From Sphingomonas adhaesiva (GTDB lineage Bacteria; Pseudomonadota; Alphaproteobacteria; Sphingomonadales; Sphingomonadaceae), in contig NZ_JAQIJT010000002.1 in assembly GCF_036946125.1 (NCBI RefSeq), positions 837,001-901,000 on the forward strand: a stretch of 64,000 nucleotides of DNA. Direction: 5' to 3'. Position numbers and translations under genes: made by a program. Shown here piece after piece: positions 27,169 through 35,378 of this stretch. The notes under the pieces were generated by a model. The model saw nothing but the letters and a program-made list of their open reading frames with translations. It ran no database searches and was not told where the DNA came from. Position 1 is the stretch's first letter. Every line of letters begins with the position of its first letter.

Positions 27169-28443
27169 CTAGCCCGCCGTCTCCGGCATCATCACGACGT
27201 ACAGTGCCAGCCCCGCACCCGCGATCGCCGCCAGCGTCAGGAAGGCGAGGTGGTAGCCGCCGGTGACGATCAGCCAGCCGGCGAGCGAGGCGCTGAGCGC
27301 GCCGCCCAGTCCCTGCACCGTCGCCACCGCGCCCTGCGCCACGTTGAAGCGGCCGCTGCCGCGCGTCAGCGAGGCGACCACCACCGGGAACAGCGCGCCG
27401 AAGATGCCGGCGCCGACGCCGTCGAGCAACTGGACCGCCAGCAGCCACGGGGCGGCATCCGACAGCGTGTACAGGACGCCGCGCGCCGCGAGTACCGCGA
27501 AGGCGGCGAGGAAGATCGGCTTGTGCCCCCAGCGATCGGCATGGCGCCCGACGACCATCGCGACCGGCACCATCACCAGTTGCGCCCCGACGATGCAGGC
27601 GGACATGAGCGAGGTCGCCGCGCCGCCGCCGACGCGGTGGGCGAGGAGCTGGCCGACCGAGGGCAGCATCGCGGCATTGGCGAGATGGAAGGTGAAGGCC
27701 GCGCCGGCGAACGCCGCCAGCCCGCGGGTGTGGCGCAGCACGTGCCACATTGATTGCGGCGCGGCGTCGCAAGCCTCGCCGTCCTCATCCGCGCACAGCC
27801 CGCGCGCGACGTCGTGATCGATGCGGCCGCCGGGGATGGCGAGCGTCGCCGCGATCGAGGCGGCGGCGAGCAGCGCCATCAGCCAGAAGACGACCTGCGG
27901 TCCCAGTTTCCACGCCAGCAATCCCGCCAGCGCGGCGGAGACGGCGTTGCCGGCGTGGTTGAACGCCTCGTTCCGGCCCACGCGCGCCGTGAACGCCCGC
28001 GCGCCCACGATGCCGAGCGTGATGCCGGTGATGGCAGGGGCGAAGGCGGCCCCGGCGATGGCGGCCAGCGCCTGCGTCGCGGCGACCGCGGTGAAGCCGG
28101 AGACGAACGGCAGCGCCAGCGAGGCGAGCGTGACCGCCAGCGCGGCGACCACCAGCAGCGCGCGCTTGGCGCGGAGGCGGTCGACCAGCGCGCCCGCGGG
28201 GGCGGTGGCGGCCAGCCCGGCGAGGCCCGCGATGGTCATCACCATGCCCGTCGTCGCCTCGTTCCAGCCGTGCGTCGGCCCGCGCACGGAGACGAGGTAG
28301 ATCGCCAGATACGGCCCCAGCCCGTCGCGGACGTCGGCCAGGAAGAAATTGACCCAGTCCAGCGCCCGCGCGGCGGAGTCGGCCGCGGGGGACGGCGGGG
28401 CGGCATGCGGGCGCGGCGGGTGGGCGGAAGCGACGGATGCCAT
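27169..28443 (-). CDS. MFS transporter
   Basis: 424 residues with about 12 hydrophobic segments and a hydrophilic N-terminus and central loop. The start is ATG 28443 (MASVASAHPPRP), and the cytoplasmic loop after TM2 has the family motif GALVDRLRAKRALL. The region between TM6 and TM7 is acidic (CADEDGEACDAAP). The substrate is unknown; the family includes drug and sugar efflux carriers. The ORF remains open to 30171, but that part is antisense to leuC and is not used. It is divergent from leuC with 126 bp between. Confidence 0.85.
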   Translation of the reverse strand: MASVASAHPPRPHAAPPSPAADSAARALDWVNFFLADVRDGLGPYLAIYLVSVRGPTHGWNEATTGMVMTIAGLAGLAATAPAGALVDRLRAKRALLVVAALAVTLASLALPFVSGFTAVAATQALAAIAGAAFAPAITGITLGIVGARAFTARVGRNEAFNHAGNAVSAALAGLLAWKLGPQVVFWLMALLAAASIAATLAIPGGRIDHDVARGLCADEDGEACDAAPQSMWHVLRHTRGLAAFAGAAFTFHLANAAMLPSVGQLLAHRVGGGAATSLMSACIVGAQLVMVPVAMVVGRHADRWGHKPIFLAAFAVLAARGVLYTLSDAAPWLLAVQLLDGVGAGIFGALFPVVVASLTRGSGRFNVAQGAVATVQGLGGALSASLAGWLIVTGGYHLAFLTLAAIAGAGLALYVVMMPETAG

Positions 28444-28569
28444 GGTAGAACTCCGGTCGACGCGGAGCCGCGCCGGCGGCCTCAACGTCGGCTGGCGGGG
28501 TTGGTGCCCGGCCGGCTGCGCGCTTTTCGGGTTCGCGACGGCGCGTAACTGGGTTAACGCGGGCGCATC

Positions 28570-30000
28570 ATGTCGAAGACGCCGCGCACATTGTACGAAA
28601 AGGTCTGGGACGCCCATGTCGTGGAGCGTCGGGACGATGGCTCCTGCCTGATCTATATCGACCGCCACCTCGTCCACGAGGTCACCAGCCCGCAGGCGTT
28701 CGAGGGGCTTCGCGCGGCGGGGCGTCGCGTGCGCCGTCCCGACCTGACGCTGGCGGTGCCCGACCACAATCTGCCCACCACCGCGCGCGTCGATGCGCAG
28801 GGCCGCGAGCTGCCGATCGCGGATCGCGAGAGCGCGGAGCAGCTGGGCGCGCTGCGCCAGAACGTGGCCGAGTTCGGCGTCCCCTATATCGATGCGCTGT
28901 CGGCGCGGCAGGGGATCGTCCATGTCGTGGGGCCGGAACAGGGCTTCACGCTGCCGGGCGCGACGATGGTGTGCGGCGACAGCCACACCTCGGCGCACGG
29001 GGCGCTGGGCGCGCTCGCCTTCGGGATCGGCACGAGCGAGGTGGAGCATGTGCTCGCAACGCAGACGCTGATCCTGTCGCCGTCGAAGACGATGGAGGTC
29101 CGCGTCGACGGTACGCTGGGTTACGGCGTCAGCGCGAAGGACGTGGTGCTGGCGATCATCGGCAGGATCGGCGCGGCGGGCGGAACCGGCCATGTCATCG
29201 AATTCACCGGCGAGGTGATCCGCAACCTGTCGGTCGAGGGGCGGCTGACGGTCGCCAACATGTCGATCGAGGGCGGGGCGCGCGCGGGGATGATCGCACC
29301 GGACGAGGCGACCTTCGCCTATCTGAAGGGGCGGCCGATGGCGCCCAGGGGCGCGGACTGGGACAAGGCCGTCGCATGGTGGCGCACGCTGCCCAGCGAC
29401 GCCGGCGCGCGCTACGACAGGACGGTGGTGCTGGACGCCGCCGATATCGCGCCCTCGCTCACCTGGGGCACCAGCCCGGAGGACGTCGTGCCGATCACCG
29501 GCGTGGTGCCCGAACCCGACAGCTTCGCCGATCCGTCGAAGCGCGAGGCGGCACGCAAGTCGCTGGATTACATGGGTCTGGCGCCGGGGACGCGGATGCA
29601 GGATGTGCCGGTGCAGCATGTCTTCATCGGCAGCTGCACCAACAGCCGGATCGAGGACCTGCGCGCCGCCGCGTCGGTGGCGAGCGGGCGGCATGTCGCG
29701 GACGGCGTGCGCGCGATGGTGGTCCCCGGATCGGGGCTGGTGAAGCGGCAGGCGGAGGCGGAGGGGCTCGACCGCGTCTTCGTGCAGGCGGGGTTCGAAT
29801 GGCGCGAGCCGGGTTGCTCTATGTGCCTGGCGATGAACCCGGACAAGGTGCCCGCGGGGGAGCGCTGCGCCTCGACCAGCAACAGGAATTTCGTGGGACG
29901 TCAGGGACCTGGCGCGCGTACCCATTTGTTGTCGCCGGCCATGGCGGCCGCGGCGGCGGTGACCGGGCGGCTGGCCGACGTGCGCGAATTGATGGGCTGA
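28570..30000 (+). CDS. leuC: 3-isopropylmalate dehydratase large subunit
   Basis: 476 residues. This is the aconitase-family [4Fe-4S] subunit that isomerises 2-isopropylmalate to 3-isopropylmalate in leucine biosynthesis. The cluster ligands are Cys356 (GSCTNSRIEDL), Cys416 and Cys419 (GCSMCLAMN). The GDSHTSAHGALG motif is present near residue 137. The family's usual length is 465-475. It is followed by a 35-codon gene and then leuD, and these form one operon. Confidence 0.97.
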   Translation: MSKTPRTLYEKVWDAHVVERRDDGSCLIYIDRHLVHEVTSPQAFEGLRAAGRRVRRPDLTLAVPDHNLPTTARVDAQGRELPIADRESAEQLGALRQNVAEFGVPYIDALSARQGIVHVVGPEQGFTLPGATMVCGDSHTSAHGALGALAFGIGTSEVEHVLATQTLILSPSKTMEVRVDGTLGYGVSAKDVVLAIIGRIGAAGGTGHVIEFTGEVIRNLSVEGRLTVANMSIEGGARAGMIAPDEATFAYLKGRPMAPRGADWDKAVAWWRTLPSDAGARYDRTVVLDAADIAPSLTWGTSPEDVVPITGVVPEPDSFADPSKREAARKSLDYMGLAPGTRMQDVPVQHVFIGSCTNSRIEDLRAAASVASGRHVADGVRAMVVPGSGLVKRQAEAEGLDRVFVQAGFEWREPGCSMCLAMNPDKVPAGERCASTSNRNFVGRQGPGARTHLLSPAMAAAAAVTGRLADVRELMG

Positions 30001-30030
30001 CTGGACGACGGATTTCGAAGGGGACGGACG

Positions 30031-30138
30031 ATGAAGAAGGTGCTGGTGTTCCTGATCGCGGGATCGGTGTTGAGCGGCGTGGCGGCCTATGCCGCGATCG
30101 CGCGTCCCGCCATGCCCGCCAGCCGCCCGGCGCGCTGA
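30031..30138 (+). CDS. 35-residue single-pass membrane peptide between leuC and leuD
   Basis: ATG 30031 to TGA 30138, with GAAGGGGACGG at good spacing upstream. The product has two lysines after Met, then one hydrophobic helix (about residues 4-24, VLVFLIAGSVLSGVAAYAAI) and a short Pro/Arg tail. It is well placed: 30 bp after leuC and 4 bp before leuD. I do not recognise the family. It may be an inner-membrane micropeptide or the leftover signal of a lost protein. Conservation in other sphingomonads would decide. Confidence 0.6.
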   Translation: MKKVLVFLIAGSVLSGVAAYAAIARPAMPASRPAR

Positions 30139-30142
30139 CGCG

Positions 30143-30784
30143 ATGGAGCCGGTCCGCGAGGTTTCGGGCACCGCCTATCCCTGGGGTGCCAAGAATATCG
30201 ACACCGACGTCATCATCCCTGCGCACTGGCTGAAGACGATCAAGCGATCGGGGCTGGGCAAGGGCGCGTTCGAGACGGTGCGCGCGCAGCCCGGCAACAT
30301 CTTCGACGATCCGCGCTATGCCGGCGCCCCGATCCTGATCGCGGGCGACAATTTCGGCTGCGGGTCGAGCCGCGAGCATGCCGCCTGGGCGCTGGCGGAC
30401 ATGGGCGTGAAGGCGGTGATCGCGCCGAGCTTCTCCGACATCTTCTCCGGCAATGCGTTCAAGAACGGGATCGTCCCCGTCGTGCTGCCGCAAGAGCAGG
30501 TCGACCGCCTGCTGGAGGTCGCTCAACAAAGTCCGGGGGACCAGCCCGTCACCGTCGATCTGGAGACGATGACGGTGACCACCCCGTATCAGGACCGCTT
30601 CGCCTTCGAACTCGACCCGTTCCGCCGGCGCTGCCTGATGGAGGGGCTGGACGAAGTCGGCCTGACGCTGGCAAAGGATACCGCGATTTCGAAATTCGAG
30701 GAGCGGCTCGACAGCGAGCGGCCCTGGATCAAGGGAGAGAGCGGTTATGAAGGGCTTGTTGTCGAGGGCGCCGGGCGGACCTGA
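30143..30784 (+). CDS. leuD: 3-isopropylmalate dehydratase small subunit
   Basis: 213 residues. The swivel domain pairs with LeuC. Family marks are NIDTDVIIPAHWLKTI (10-40 region), GDNFGCGSSREHA and FNNSF-like SFSDIFSGNAFKNGIVP. ATG 30143 is used; an in-frame upstream start at 30089 would run through the small membrane peptide gene. The last 38 bp overlap the start of the next gene, a quinone oxidoreductase, so the two are translationally linked. Confidence 0.96.
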   Translation: MEPVREVSGTAYPWGAKNIDTDVIIPAHWLKTIKRSGLGKGAFETVRAQPGNIFDDPRYAGAPILIAGDNFGCGSSREHAAWALADMGVKAVIAPSFSDIFSGNAFKNGIVPVVLPQEQVDRLLEVAQQSPGDQPVTVDLETMTVTTPYQDRFAFELDPFRRRCLMEGLDEVGLTLAKDTAISKFEERLDSERPWIKGESGYEGLVVEGAGRT

Positions 30785-31748
30785 AACTCTGGAGATCGGC
30801 GAGCTGCCCGAACCCGCGGCGGGCGCGGGCGAGGTGGTCGTCGCGGTCAAGGCGTGCGCGATCAACTATCCCGACGTCCTCATCATCGAGGACAAGTACC
30901 AGTTCAAGCCGCAGCGCCCGTTCGCGCCGGGCGGTGAGTTCGCCGGCGTGGTCGACAGCGTGGGCGAGGGCGTCACGCGCTTCAAGGTGGGCGACCGCGT
31001 GATGGGCAACAGCGGCAACGGCGCGCTGGTCGAGAAATTCGTCGCGAAGGCCGACAACGTCTATCCGGTCCCGGAAGAGCGGTCGTTCGAGGAAGGCGCG
31101 TCGATGCTGCTGACCTATGGCACGACGATCCATGCGCTGGTCGACCGCGGCCATATCAAGGAAGGCGACAACCTGCTGGTGCTGGGCGCGGCGGGCGGCG
31201 TGGGGCTGGCCGCGGTCGAGCTGGGCAAGGCGTTCGGCGCGCGCGTCGTCGGTGCCGTCTCCAGCGAGGAAAAGGCGCAGGCGGTGCGCGACGCGGGCGC
31301 CGACGACGTCATCATCTACGGCCGTGCCCCGTTTTCGAAGGACGAGAGCAAGGCGCTGGCCGACCAGTTCAAGGAAAAGGGCGGCAAGGCCGGGTTCCAG
31401 CTGGTCTATGACGCGGTCGGCGGGGATTATGCCGAGCCGGCGCTGCGCTCGATCGGATGGGAGGGGCGCTACCTGGTGGTCGGCTTCCCCGCCGGCATCC
31501 CCAAGCTGCCGCTCAACCTGACGCTGCTGAAGAGCTGCGACGTGGCGGGCGTGTTCTGGGGCGCGTTCGCGGCGCGCGAGCCGGAGCGCAATCGTGCCAA
31601 CATCCAGCAGCTGTTCGACATGTGGGCGGCGGGCAAGATCGCGCCGCGCGTGACCGAGGTGTTCCCGTTCGAAAAGGGGGGCGACGCGATCGCGAAGATG
31701 GCCGCGCGCGGCGCGATCGGGAAGCTGGTGGTACGGGTCGCGGAGTAG
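30747..31748 (+). CDS. NADPH:quinone oxidoreductase (zeta-crystallin family MDR)
   Basis: 333 residues. A GroES-like N-terminal domain and a Rossmann cofactor domain with LVLGAAGGVGLAAVELGKAF (AAGGVG at about 150-155) are present, without structural zinc Cys ligands, as expected of QOR-type medium-chain reductases. Likely reaction: NADPH-dependent reduction of quinones or 2-alkenals in the cytoplasm. It overlaps leuD by 38 bp in another frame. Confidence 0.88.
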   Translation: MKGLLSRAPGGPETLEIGELPEPAAGAGEVVVAVKACAINYPDVLIIEDKYQFKPQRPFAPGGEFAGVVDSVGEGVTRFKVGDRVMGNSGNGALVEKFVAKADNVYPVPEERSFEEGASMLLTYGTTIHALVDRGHIKEGDNLLVLGAAGGVGLAAVELGKAFGARVVGAVSSEEKAQAVRDAGADDVIIYGRAPFSKDESKALADQFKEKGGKAGFQLVYDAVGGDYAEPALRSIGWEGRYLVVGFPAGIPKLPLNLTLLKSCDVAGVFWGAFAAREPERNRANIQQLFDMWAAGKIAPRVTEVFPFEKGGDAIAKMAARGAIGKLVVRVAE

Positions 31749-31758
31749 GCGCCGAGAT

Positions 31759-31786
31759 CGTCATCCCCGCCGGCGCGGGGATGACG
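31759..31786. repeat. Perfect inverted repeat after the quinone oxidoreductase gene
   Basis: 12-bp arms CGTCATCCCCGC / GCGGGGATGACG with a 4-nt loop lie 10 bp after the stop codon. It resembles a family 1 arm. No T-run follows, so its role as terminator or mRNA 3' end protector is uncertain. Confidence 0.7.
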
Positions 31787-31862
31787 GTTGGGCGGCGGGG
31801 GCATGTTGCGCCTCGCCTCCGGCCGCTCTAAGCCCGACCGCAACTGCACAACGGGAGCCACC

Positions 31863-32186
31863 ATGACCACGTTCGAGGACCGGGAACGCGCCTTCGAAGC
31901 CAAGTTCGCCCGCGACGAGGAAGTCGCGTTCCGCATTACCGCGCGCCGCAACCGGCTGACCGCGCAATGGGCGGCCGAGCTGATGGGGCTGACCCCGGCG
32001 GAAACCGACGCCTATGCCAAGGCGGTCGTCCAGGCGGATTTCGAGGAAGCCGGCGACGAGGACGTGGTGCGCAAGCTGTTCGGCGACCTGACCGCCGCCG
32101 GGCTGGACGTCGACGAGGCCACGGTGCGTCAGGTGCTGGACGAGAAGACCGTCGAGGCGCGCCGCCAGCTGATGCAGTCGGAGTAG
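31863..32186 (+). CDS. DUF1476 family protein: ATP synthase inhibitor subunit zeta
   Basis: 107 residues of predicted alpha-helix with the family start TTFEDRERAFEAKFARDEE and a helical bundle. In Paracoccus denitrificans this family is the zeta subunit, which inserts its N-terminal helix into F1 and blocks ATP hydrolysis. Here it starts at ATG 31863 after CGGGAGCC and is followed by BolA and glutaredoxin genes, the usual sphingomonad order as far as I recall. It complements the short epsilon subunit at 18232. Assignment as DUF1476 is firm; the inhibitor function in this organism is inferred. Confidence 0.9.
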   Translation: MTTFEDRERAFEAKFARDEEVAFRITARRNRLTAQWAAELMGLTPAETDAYAKAVVQADFEEAGDEDVVRKLFGDLTAAGLDVDEATVRQVLDEKTVEARRQLMQSE

Positions 32187-32198
32187 GCCGCGGTGCCG

Positions 32199-32426
32199 AT
32201 GGCGGGCGAGGAGATCGTCGCACTCATCAAGGCCGGCATCCCCGATGCGGAGGTCGAGATGACCGACCTGGCCGGCGACAACGATCACTGGGCGGCGCGC
32301 GTCACCGCGGCGTCGTTCGCGGGGATGCCGCGGGTGAAGCAGCATCAGGCGGTCTATGCGGCGCTCGGCGGGCGGATGGGGGGCGTGCTCCACGCCTTGC
32401 AGTTGACCACCGCCGTCCCGAAGTAA
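32199..32426 (+). CDS. BolA family protein
   Basis: 75 residues. The BolA fold is shown by EIVALIKAGIPDAEVEMTDLAGDN at the start, WAARVTAASFAGMPRVKQHQAVY in the middle, and the conserved H-Q-x-VY and GGVLHALQLTT ending. BolA proteins partner with monothiol glutaredoxins through a shared [2Fe-2S] cluster. The next gene is exactly such a glutaredoxin. ATG 32199 is chosen; GTG 32193 would add two residues. Confidence 0.92.
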   Translation: MAGEEIVALIKAGIPDAEVEMTDLAGDNDHWAARVTAASFAGMPRVKQHQAVYAALGGRMGGVLHALQLTTAVPK

Positions 32427-32453
32427 GTGCGCATGATTTCTGAGGATCAGACG

Positions 32454-32771
32454 ATGACCGACGATTCCCACGCCCGCATCGATGCGGTGGTGAAGAACAA
32501 CGACGTGGTGCTGTTCATGAAGGGAACGCCGCTGTTCCCGCAGTGCGGCTTCTCCAGCCGCGCCGTCGCGATCCTGGAGCGGCTGGGCGCGGAGTTCGAG
32601 AGCGTCGACGTGCTGCAGGACCAGGGCGTGCGACAGGGGATCAAGGCCTATTCGGACTGGCCGACGATCCCGCAGCTGTACGTGAAGGGTGAATTCGTCG
32701 GCGGGTCGGACATCATGATGGAGATGTACGAATCGGGCGAGCTGGCGGAGCTGTTCGCGACGGCGAAATGA
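32454..32771 (+). CDS. grxD: Grx4 family monothiol glutaredoxin
   Basis: 105 residues with the active-site motif CGFS at 31-34, the WPTIPQLYV cis-Pro loop and GGSDIMMEMYESGEL, which complete the GSH/[2Fe-2S] binding site. It carries or relays [2Fe-2S] clusters in the cytoplasm. GAGGA at about 10 bases supports ATG 32454. Its partner BolA lies directly upstream, and an intrinsic terminator follows. Confidence 0.94.
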   Translation: MTDDSHARIDAVVKNNDVVLFMKGTPLFPQCGFSSRAVAILERLGAEFESVDVLQDQGVRQGIKAYSDWPTIPQLYVKGEFVGGSDIMMEMYESGELAELFATAK

Positions 32772-32798
32772 GCGTCGGTTTCCGCTGACGCTGGTGGC

Positions 32799-32829
32799 GG
32801 CGCGTCCGGGAGGGCGCGCCGTCTTTTTT
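32799..32829 (+). terminator. Intrinsic terminator after grxD
   Basis: A 6-bp GC stem (GGCGCG at 32799-32804, CGCGCC at 32815-32820) with loop 32805-32814 is followed by a T-rich run with six T residues at 32824-32829. It closes the DUF1476-bolA-grxD group. Confidence 0.8.
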
Positions 32830-33271
32830 GCATGACGCTGCCCCCCATGGTCCGTCACCCCGGCCGTGTCCGAGACCTCTGCGAATCTCGGTTCCTTGTT
32901 CCCCGGCGAAGGCCGGGGTCCAGCTGGGGGACGGTGGTAACAGACGGAAAAGCCACGCCAACTGGGCCCCGGCCTGCGCCGGGGAACGGCGGAAGCATCG
33001 AGCGATCCACGACGTTCGCAGAGGTCTCGATCAAGTCCGGCATGACGGCGGGGGGGGGGGGGGCGGCGGCACCGGGTGCGGGCGGGGGTCGCGAGATCGA
33101 AGAGCGACACCCCGCCCGGCTGAAGCGTGTCCACGCTCGGTGCGCCATACCCGTAGCAGGAGGCGTGCCAGCGCCGCGCGATGCGAGGAACGCCGCGGGA
33201 TGCGATGGTTAAGCGCGGCCTGGGCACCGTACCGTTTGTAAGGAAGACCGACACTCACCTGAACCGGCCTA
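32830..33271. other. Gene-free stretch with repeats and a 14-base G run
   Basis: About 440 bp between the grxD terminator and the BlaI operator region. It contains an inverted pair of family 2 palindromes (32890-32988), then 14 consecutive G residues at 33050-33063, then no recognisable gene. ORFs here are frame shadows, and the G-run offers no coding sense. Confidence 0.6.
32890..32988. repeat. Intergenic palindromes, family 2 pair
   Basis: TTCCCCGGCGAAGGCCGGGG (about 32896-32918) and the opposed copy GGCCCCGGCCTGCGCCGGGG lie 50 bp apart, in the same arrangement as at 18072-18172. Confidence 0.7.
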
Positions 33272-33309
33272 TTGACTACGGACGTAATCGAGACGATTAC
33301 AAGCGTAGT
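33272..33309 (+). promoter_or_regulatory. Two BlaI/MecI-type operator boxes overlapping a promoter
   Basis: TACGGACGTA (33277-33286 region) and TACAAGCGTA (33298-33307 region) each match the BlaI/MecI/CopY pattern TACnnnnGTA, with ACTAC...GTAAT and ATTAC...GTAGT flanks. Together they form a larger symmetric array in which GTAATCG (33284-33290) and CGATTAC (33294-33300) mirror each other. A -35-like TTGACT at 33272-33277 overlaps the first box, and a poor -10 would fall on the second. This suits autoregulation by the repressor starting at 33328. Confidence 0.8.
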
Positions 33310-33327
33310 TGATGAGAGGGTCGAGTC

Positions 33328-33696
33328 GTGGCGGAACGGATCAGCGATGCCGAGCATGCGGTCATGGAGGTGCTGTGGGACGACAGCCCGCTCACCGCGC
33401 AGGACGTGGCGGAGCGGGTCGACCCCGCGCGCGGCTGGAGCGGGGCGACGGTCAAGACGCTGCTGGGGCGGCTGCTCGCCAAGCAGGCGGTCGCGCACGA
33501 GGTCGATGGCCGGCGCTACCTGTACCGCCCCGCGGTCGCGCGCGAGGATTATGTCGCGGGCGAGTCGCGGCGGTTGATCGACCGGCTGTTCGGCGGCAGA
33601 CTGACCCCGCTGGTGGCGCATCTGGCGGAACGCGACGCGCTGACCGATCAGGATATTTCCGAGATCGAGGCGCTGCTGAAGGCGTTGAAACAATGA
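33328..33696 (+). CDS. BlaI/MecI/CopY family transcriptional repressor
   Basis: 122 residues. An N-terminal winged helix (ISDAEHAVMEVLWDDSPLTAQDVAERV, then SGATVKTLLGRLLAKQAVAHEVDGRRYLYRP) precedes a C-terminal dimerisation helix. It is paired with an M56 peptidase gene overlapping it by 4 bases (ATGA), the standard BlaI-BlaR1 layout. The protease presumably cleaves or relieves the repressor when a cell-envelope signal is sensed. The gene starts with GTG 33328 (frame shown as M); two operator boxes lie just upstream. Confidence 0.93.
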   Translation: MAERISDAEHAVMEVLWDDSPLTAQDVAERVDPARGWSGATVKTLLGRLLAKQAVAHEVDGRRYLYRPAVAREDYVAGESRRLIDRLFGGRLTPLVAHLAERDALTDQDISEIEALLKALKQ

Positions 33697-35378
33697 GCGC
33701 CTGGGCGATGGAGGCGGTGCTTGCCTCCGCGCTGCTGATGGCGGCGGTGCTGGTGGTGCGGGTGCCGGTGCGGCGCGCCTTCGGGGCGCAGGTGGCCTAT
33801 GCGCTGTGGGCGATCCCGGTCGCGCGGATGCTGTTGCCGCCGCTGCCCGAGGGGTGGCGGGGCGAGGCGCTGCCGGTATTGCCCGCGGCCGAGCCGCTGA
33901 CGCTGTACCTGGGCGCGCCGGTGGTGACGCTGCCGCCGGTCGCCGACGCCGCGGTGCCGATCGGCTGGGCGGAGGCGGCGGTGCTGCTGTGGAGCGCGGG
34001 CGCGGTGGCGCTGATGGCGTGGCAGGTCGTCGGATACTGGCGGTTCCGCTGGCGGGTGCTGCATCACGGCGTGGCGGTGGACCGGGTGAAGTCGGTCACG
34101 ATCGTGCAGAGCGCGGCGGCGAACGGGCCGCTGGCGTTCGGGGTGATCGACCGCGTCGTGGCCTTTCCGCGCGACTTTGCGGCGCGGTTCGACGCGCATG
34201 AGCGCGCGCTGACGCTGGAGCATGAGCTGGGGCATCATGCGCGCGGCGACCTGATCGCGAACTGGGTCGCGCTGGCGATGCTGGCGCTCCACTGGTTCAA
34301 CCCGCTCGCCTGGATCGCCTTTCGCGCATTCCGTGCCGATCAGGAGCTGGCCAACGATGCGCATGTGCTGGCGCGCTGCGGGGCGGCGGCGCGGCATGCC
34401 TATGGCTGCGCGGTCGTGAAGGCTGCGCACGGCCGCGCGGTATCGCCGACGTGCCATCTGAACACCGTCAAGGATCTGAAAGGGAGATTGAGGATGCTGG
34501 GCAACAAGGGCGTGTCGCGCCGCCGCGTGGCGGCGGGGGGCGGCGCGATCGCGGCGCTGGCGCTGACCGCGCTGGGGGCGACCGCCTCCGGGACGCAGGC
34601 CGCCGAGCGCGTGCGCACGACCGTCGAGGAGACGACCGGGGTGGATATCGCCGCGCTGAAGCCGGTGTCCGCGCTGCATACGATCGCGGCACCGGCGGTG
34701 CCCGCGACCCCCGGGCTGCCGCAGCCGCCCGCCGCGCCTGCGGTGCCGGAGGGCGGCCAGGGCCGGCACACGCGGATCGTCGTGGTGAAGAACGGCGAGA
34801 CGCGCACCTACGAGGGGGCGGAGGCCGCGCGCTATCTTGCCGCGCATCCGCTGCCGGTGCCGCCGGCGCCGCCGGTGCCGCCCGTGCCCGGCGACGTGGC
34901 GCCGCCCGCGCCCCCGGCACCCCCGGCTCCCCCGGCGGCGTGGGACGAGGCCGCCTTCGCGCGCGACATGGAGCGTCATGCGCGCGACATCGAGCGCCAG
35001 ACCCGCGACATCGAGCGCCAGACGCGCGGTGTCGAGCGTCAGGCGCACAGCGCCGCGGCGCTGGCGGCACGCGCGCCGACGGTGGTGCAGCGCTCCTGCG
35101 GCGAGGGCGAGGGGCATAGCGTCCGCCAGACCGTCATCAGCGCGCGCGACGGCGAGCGCCGGGTGATGATCGTCTGCACCAACCGGATCGATGCGATGAG
35201 CCGGCAGGCGGCGGCGCAGGCGCGCGTCGCGCAGCGCGTGTCGCTGGTCTCGCTGCAGCGTGCGCGCCAGAGCGTGCTCGCCACGCACGGCCTGAGCGAC
35301 GAACAGCGCCGCCACGCGCTCGACAGCATCGATCGCTCGATCGACGAGATGAAGGCCCAGCCGTCGCAGGACGACTGA
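33693..35378 (+). CDS. M56 family (BlaR1-type) membrane metallopeptidase
   Basis: 561 residues. The membrane N-terminal part (about helices 7-27, 33-52, 93-114, 190-212) contains the gluzincin site HELGH at 177-181 plus DQELAND at 216-222 for the third ligand. A further TM helix follows at about 279-298. Then comes an unusual C-terminal region: a Pro/Ala-rich linker (PPAPPVPPVP, residues about 390-430), a short repeated heptad block RDIERQTRDIERQTR (about 430-460), and a Cys-containing tail domain. No penicillin-binding sensor domain is visible. The signal sensed is unknown. Confidence 0.88.
   Translation: MSAWAMEAVLASALLMAAVLVVRVPVRRAFGAQVAYALWAIPVARMLLPPLPEGWRGEALPVLPAAEPLTLYLGAPVVTLPPVADAAVPIGWAEAAVLLWSAGAVALMAWQVVGYWRFRWRVLHHGVAVDRVKSVTIVQSAAANGPLAFGVIDRVVAFPRDFAARFDAHERALTLEHELGHHARGDLIANWVALAMLALHWFNPLAWIAFRAFRADQELANDAHVLARCGAAARHAYGCAVVKAAHGRAVSPTCHLNTVKDLKGRLRMLGNKGVSRRRVAAGGGAIAALALTALGATASGTQAAERVRTTVEETTGVDIAALKPVSALHTIAAPAVPATPGLPQPPAAPAVPEGGQGRHTRIVVVKNGETRTYEGAEAARYLAAHPLPVPPAPPVPPVPGDVAPPAPPAPPAPPAAWDEAAFARDMERHARDIERQTRDIERQTRGVERQAHSAAALAARAPTVVQRSCGEGEGHSVRQTVISARDGERRVMIVCTNRIDAMSRQAAAQARVAQRVSLVSLQRARQSVLATHGLSDEQRRHALDSIDRSIDEMKAQPSQDD

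Noticed and set aside
27169..30171. A 1000-codon frame on the minus strand over leuC and the MFS gene
   Set aside because: Only the first part (27169-28443) reads as a transporter; the rest is antisense to the well-identified leuC and has low-complexity Arg-rich text.
32830..33230. ORFs around the G run that looked like a small gene
   Set aside because: Frames are interrupted by repeat motifs and the G homopolymer, with no ribosome-binding site or family match.
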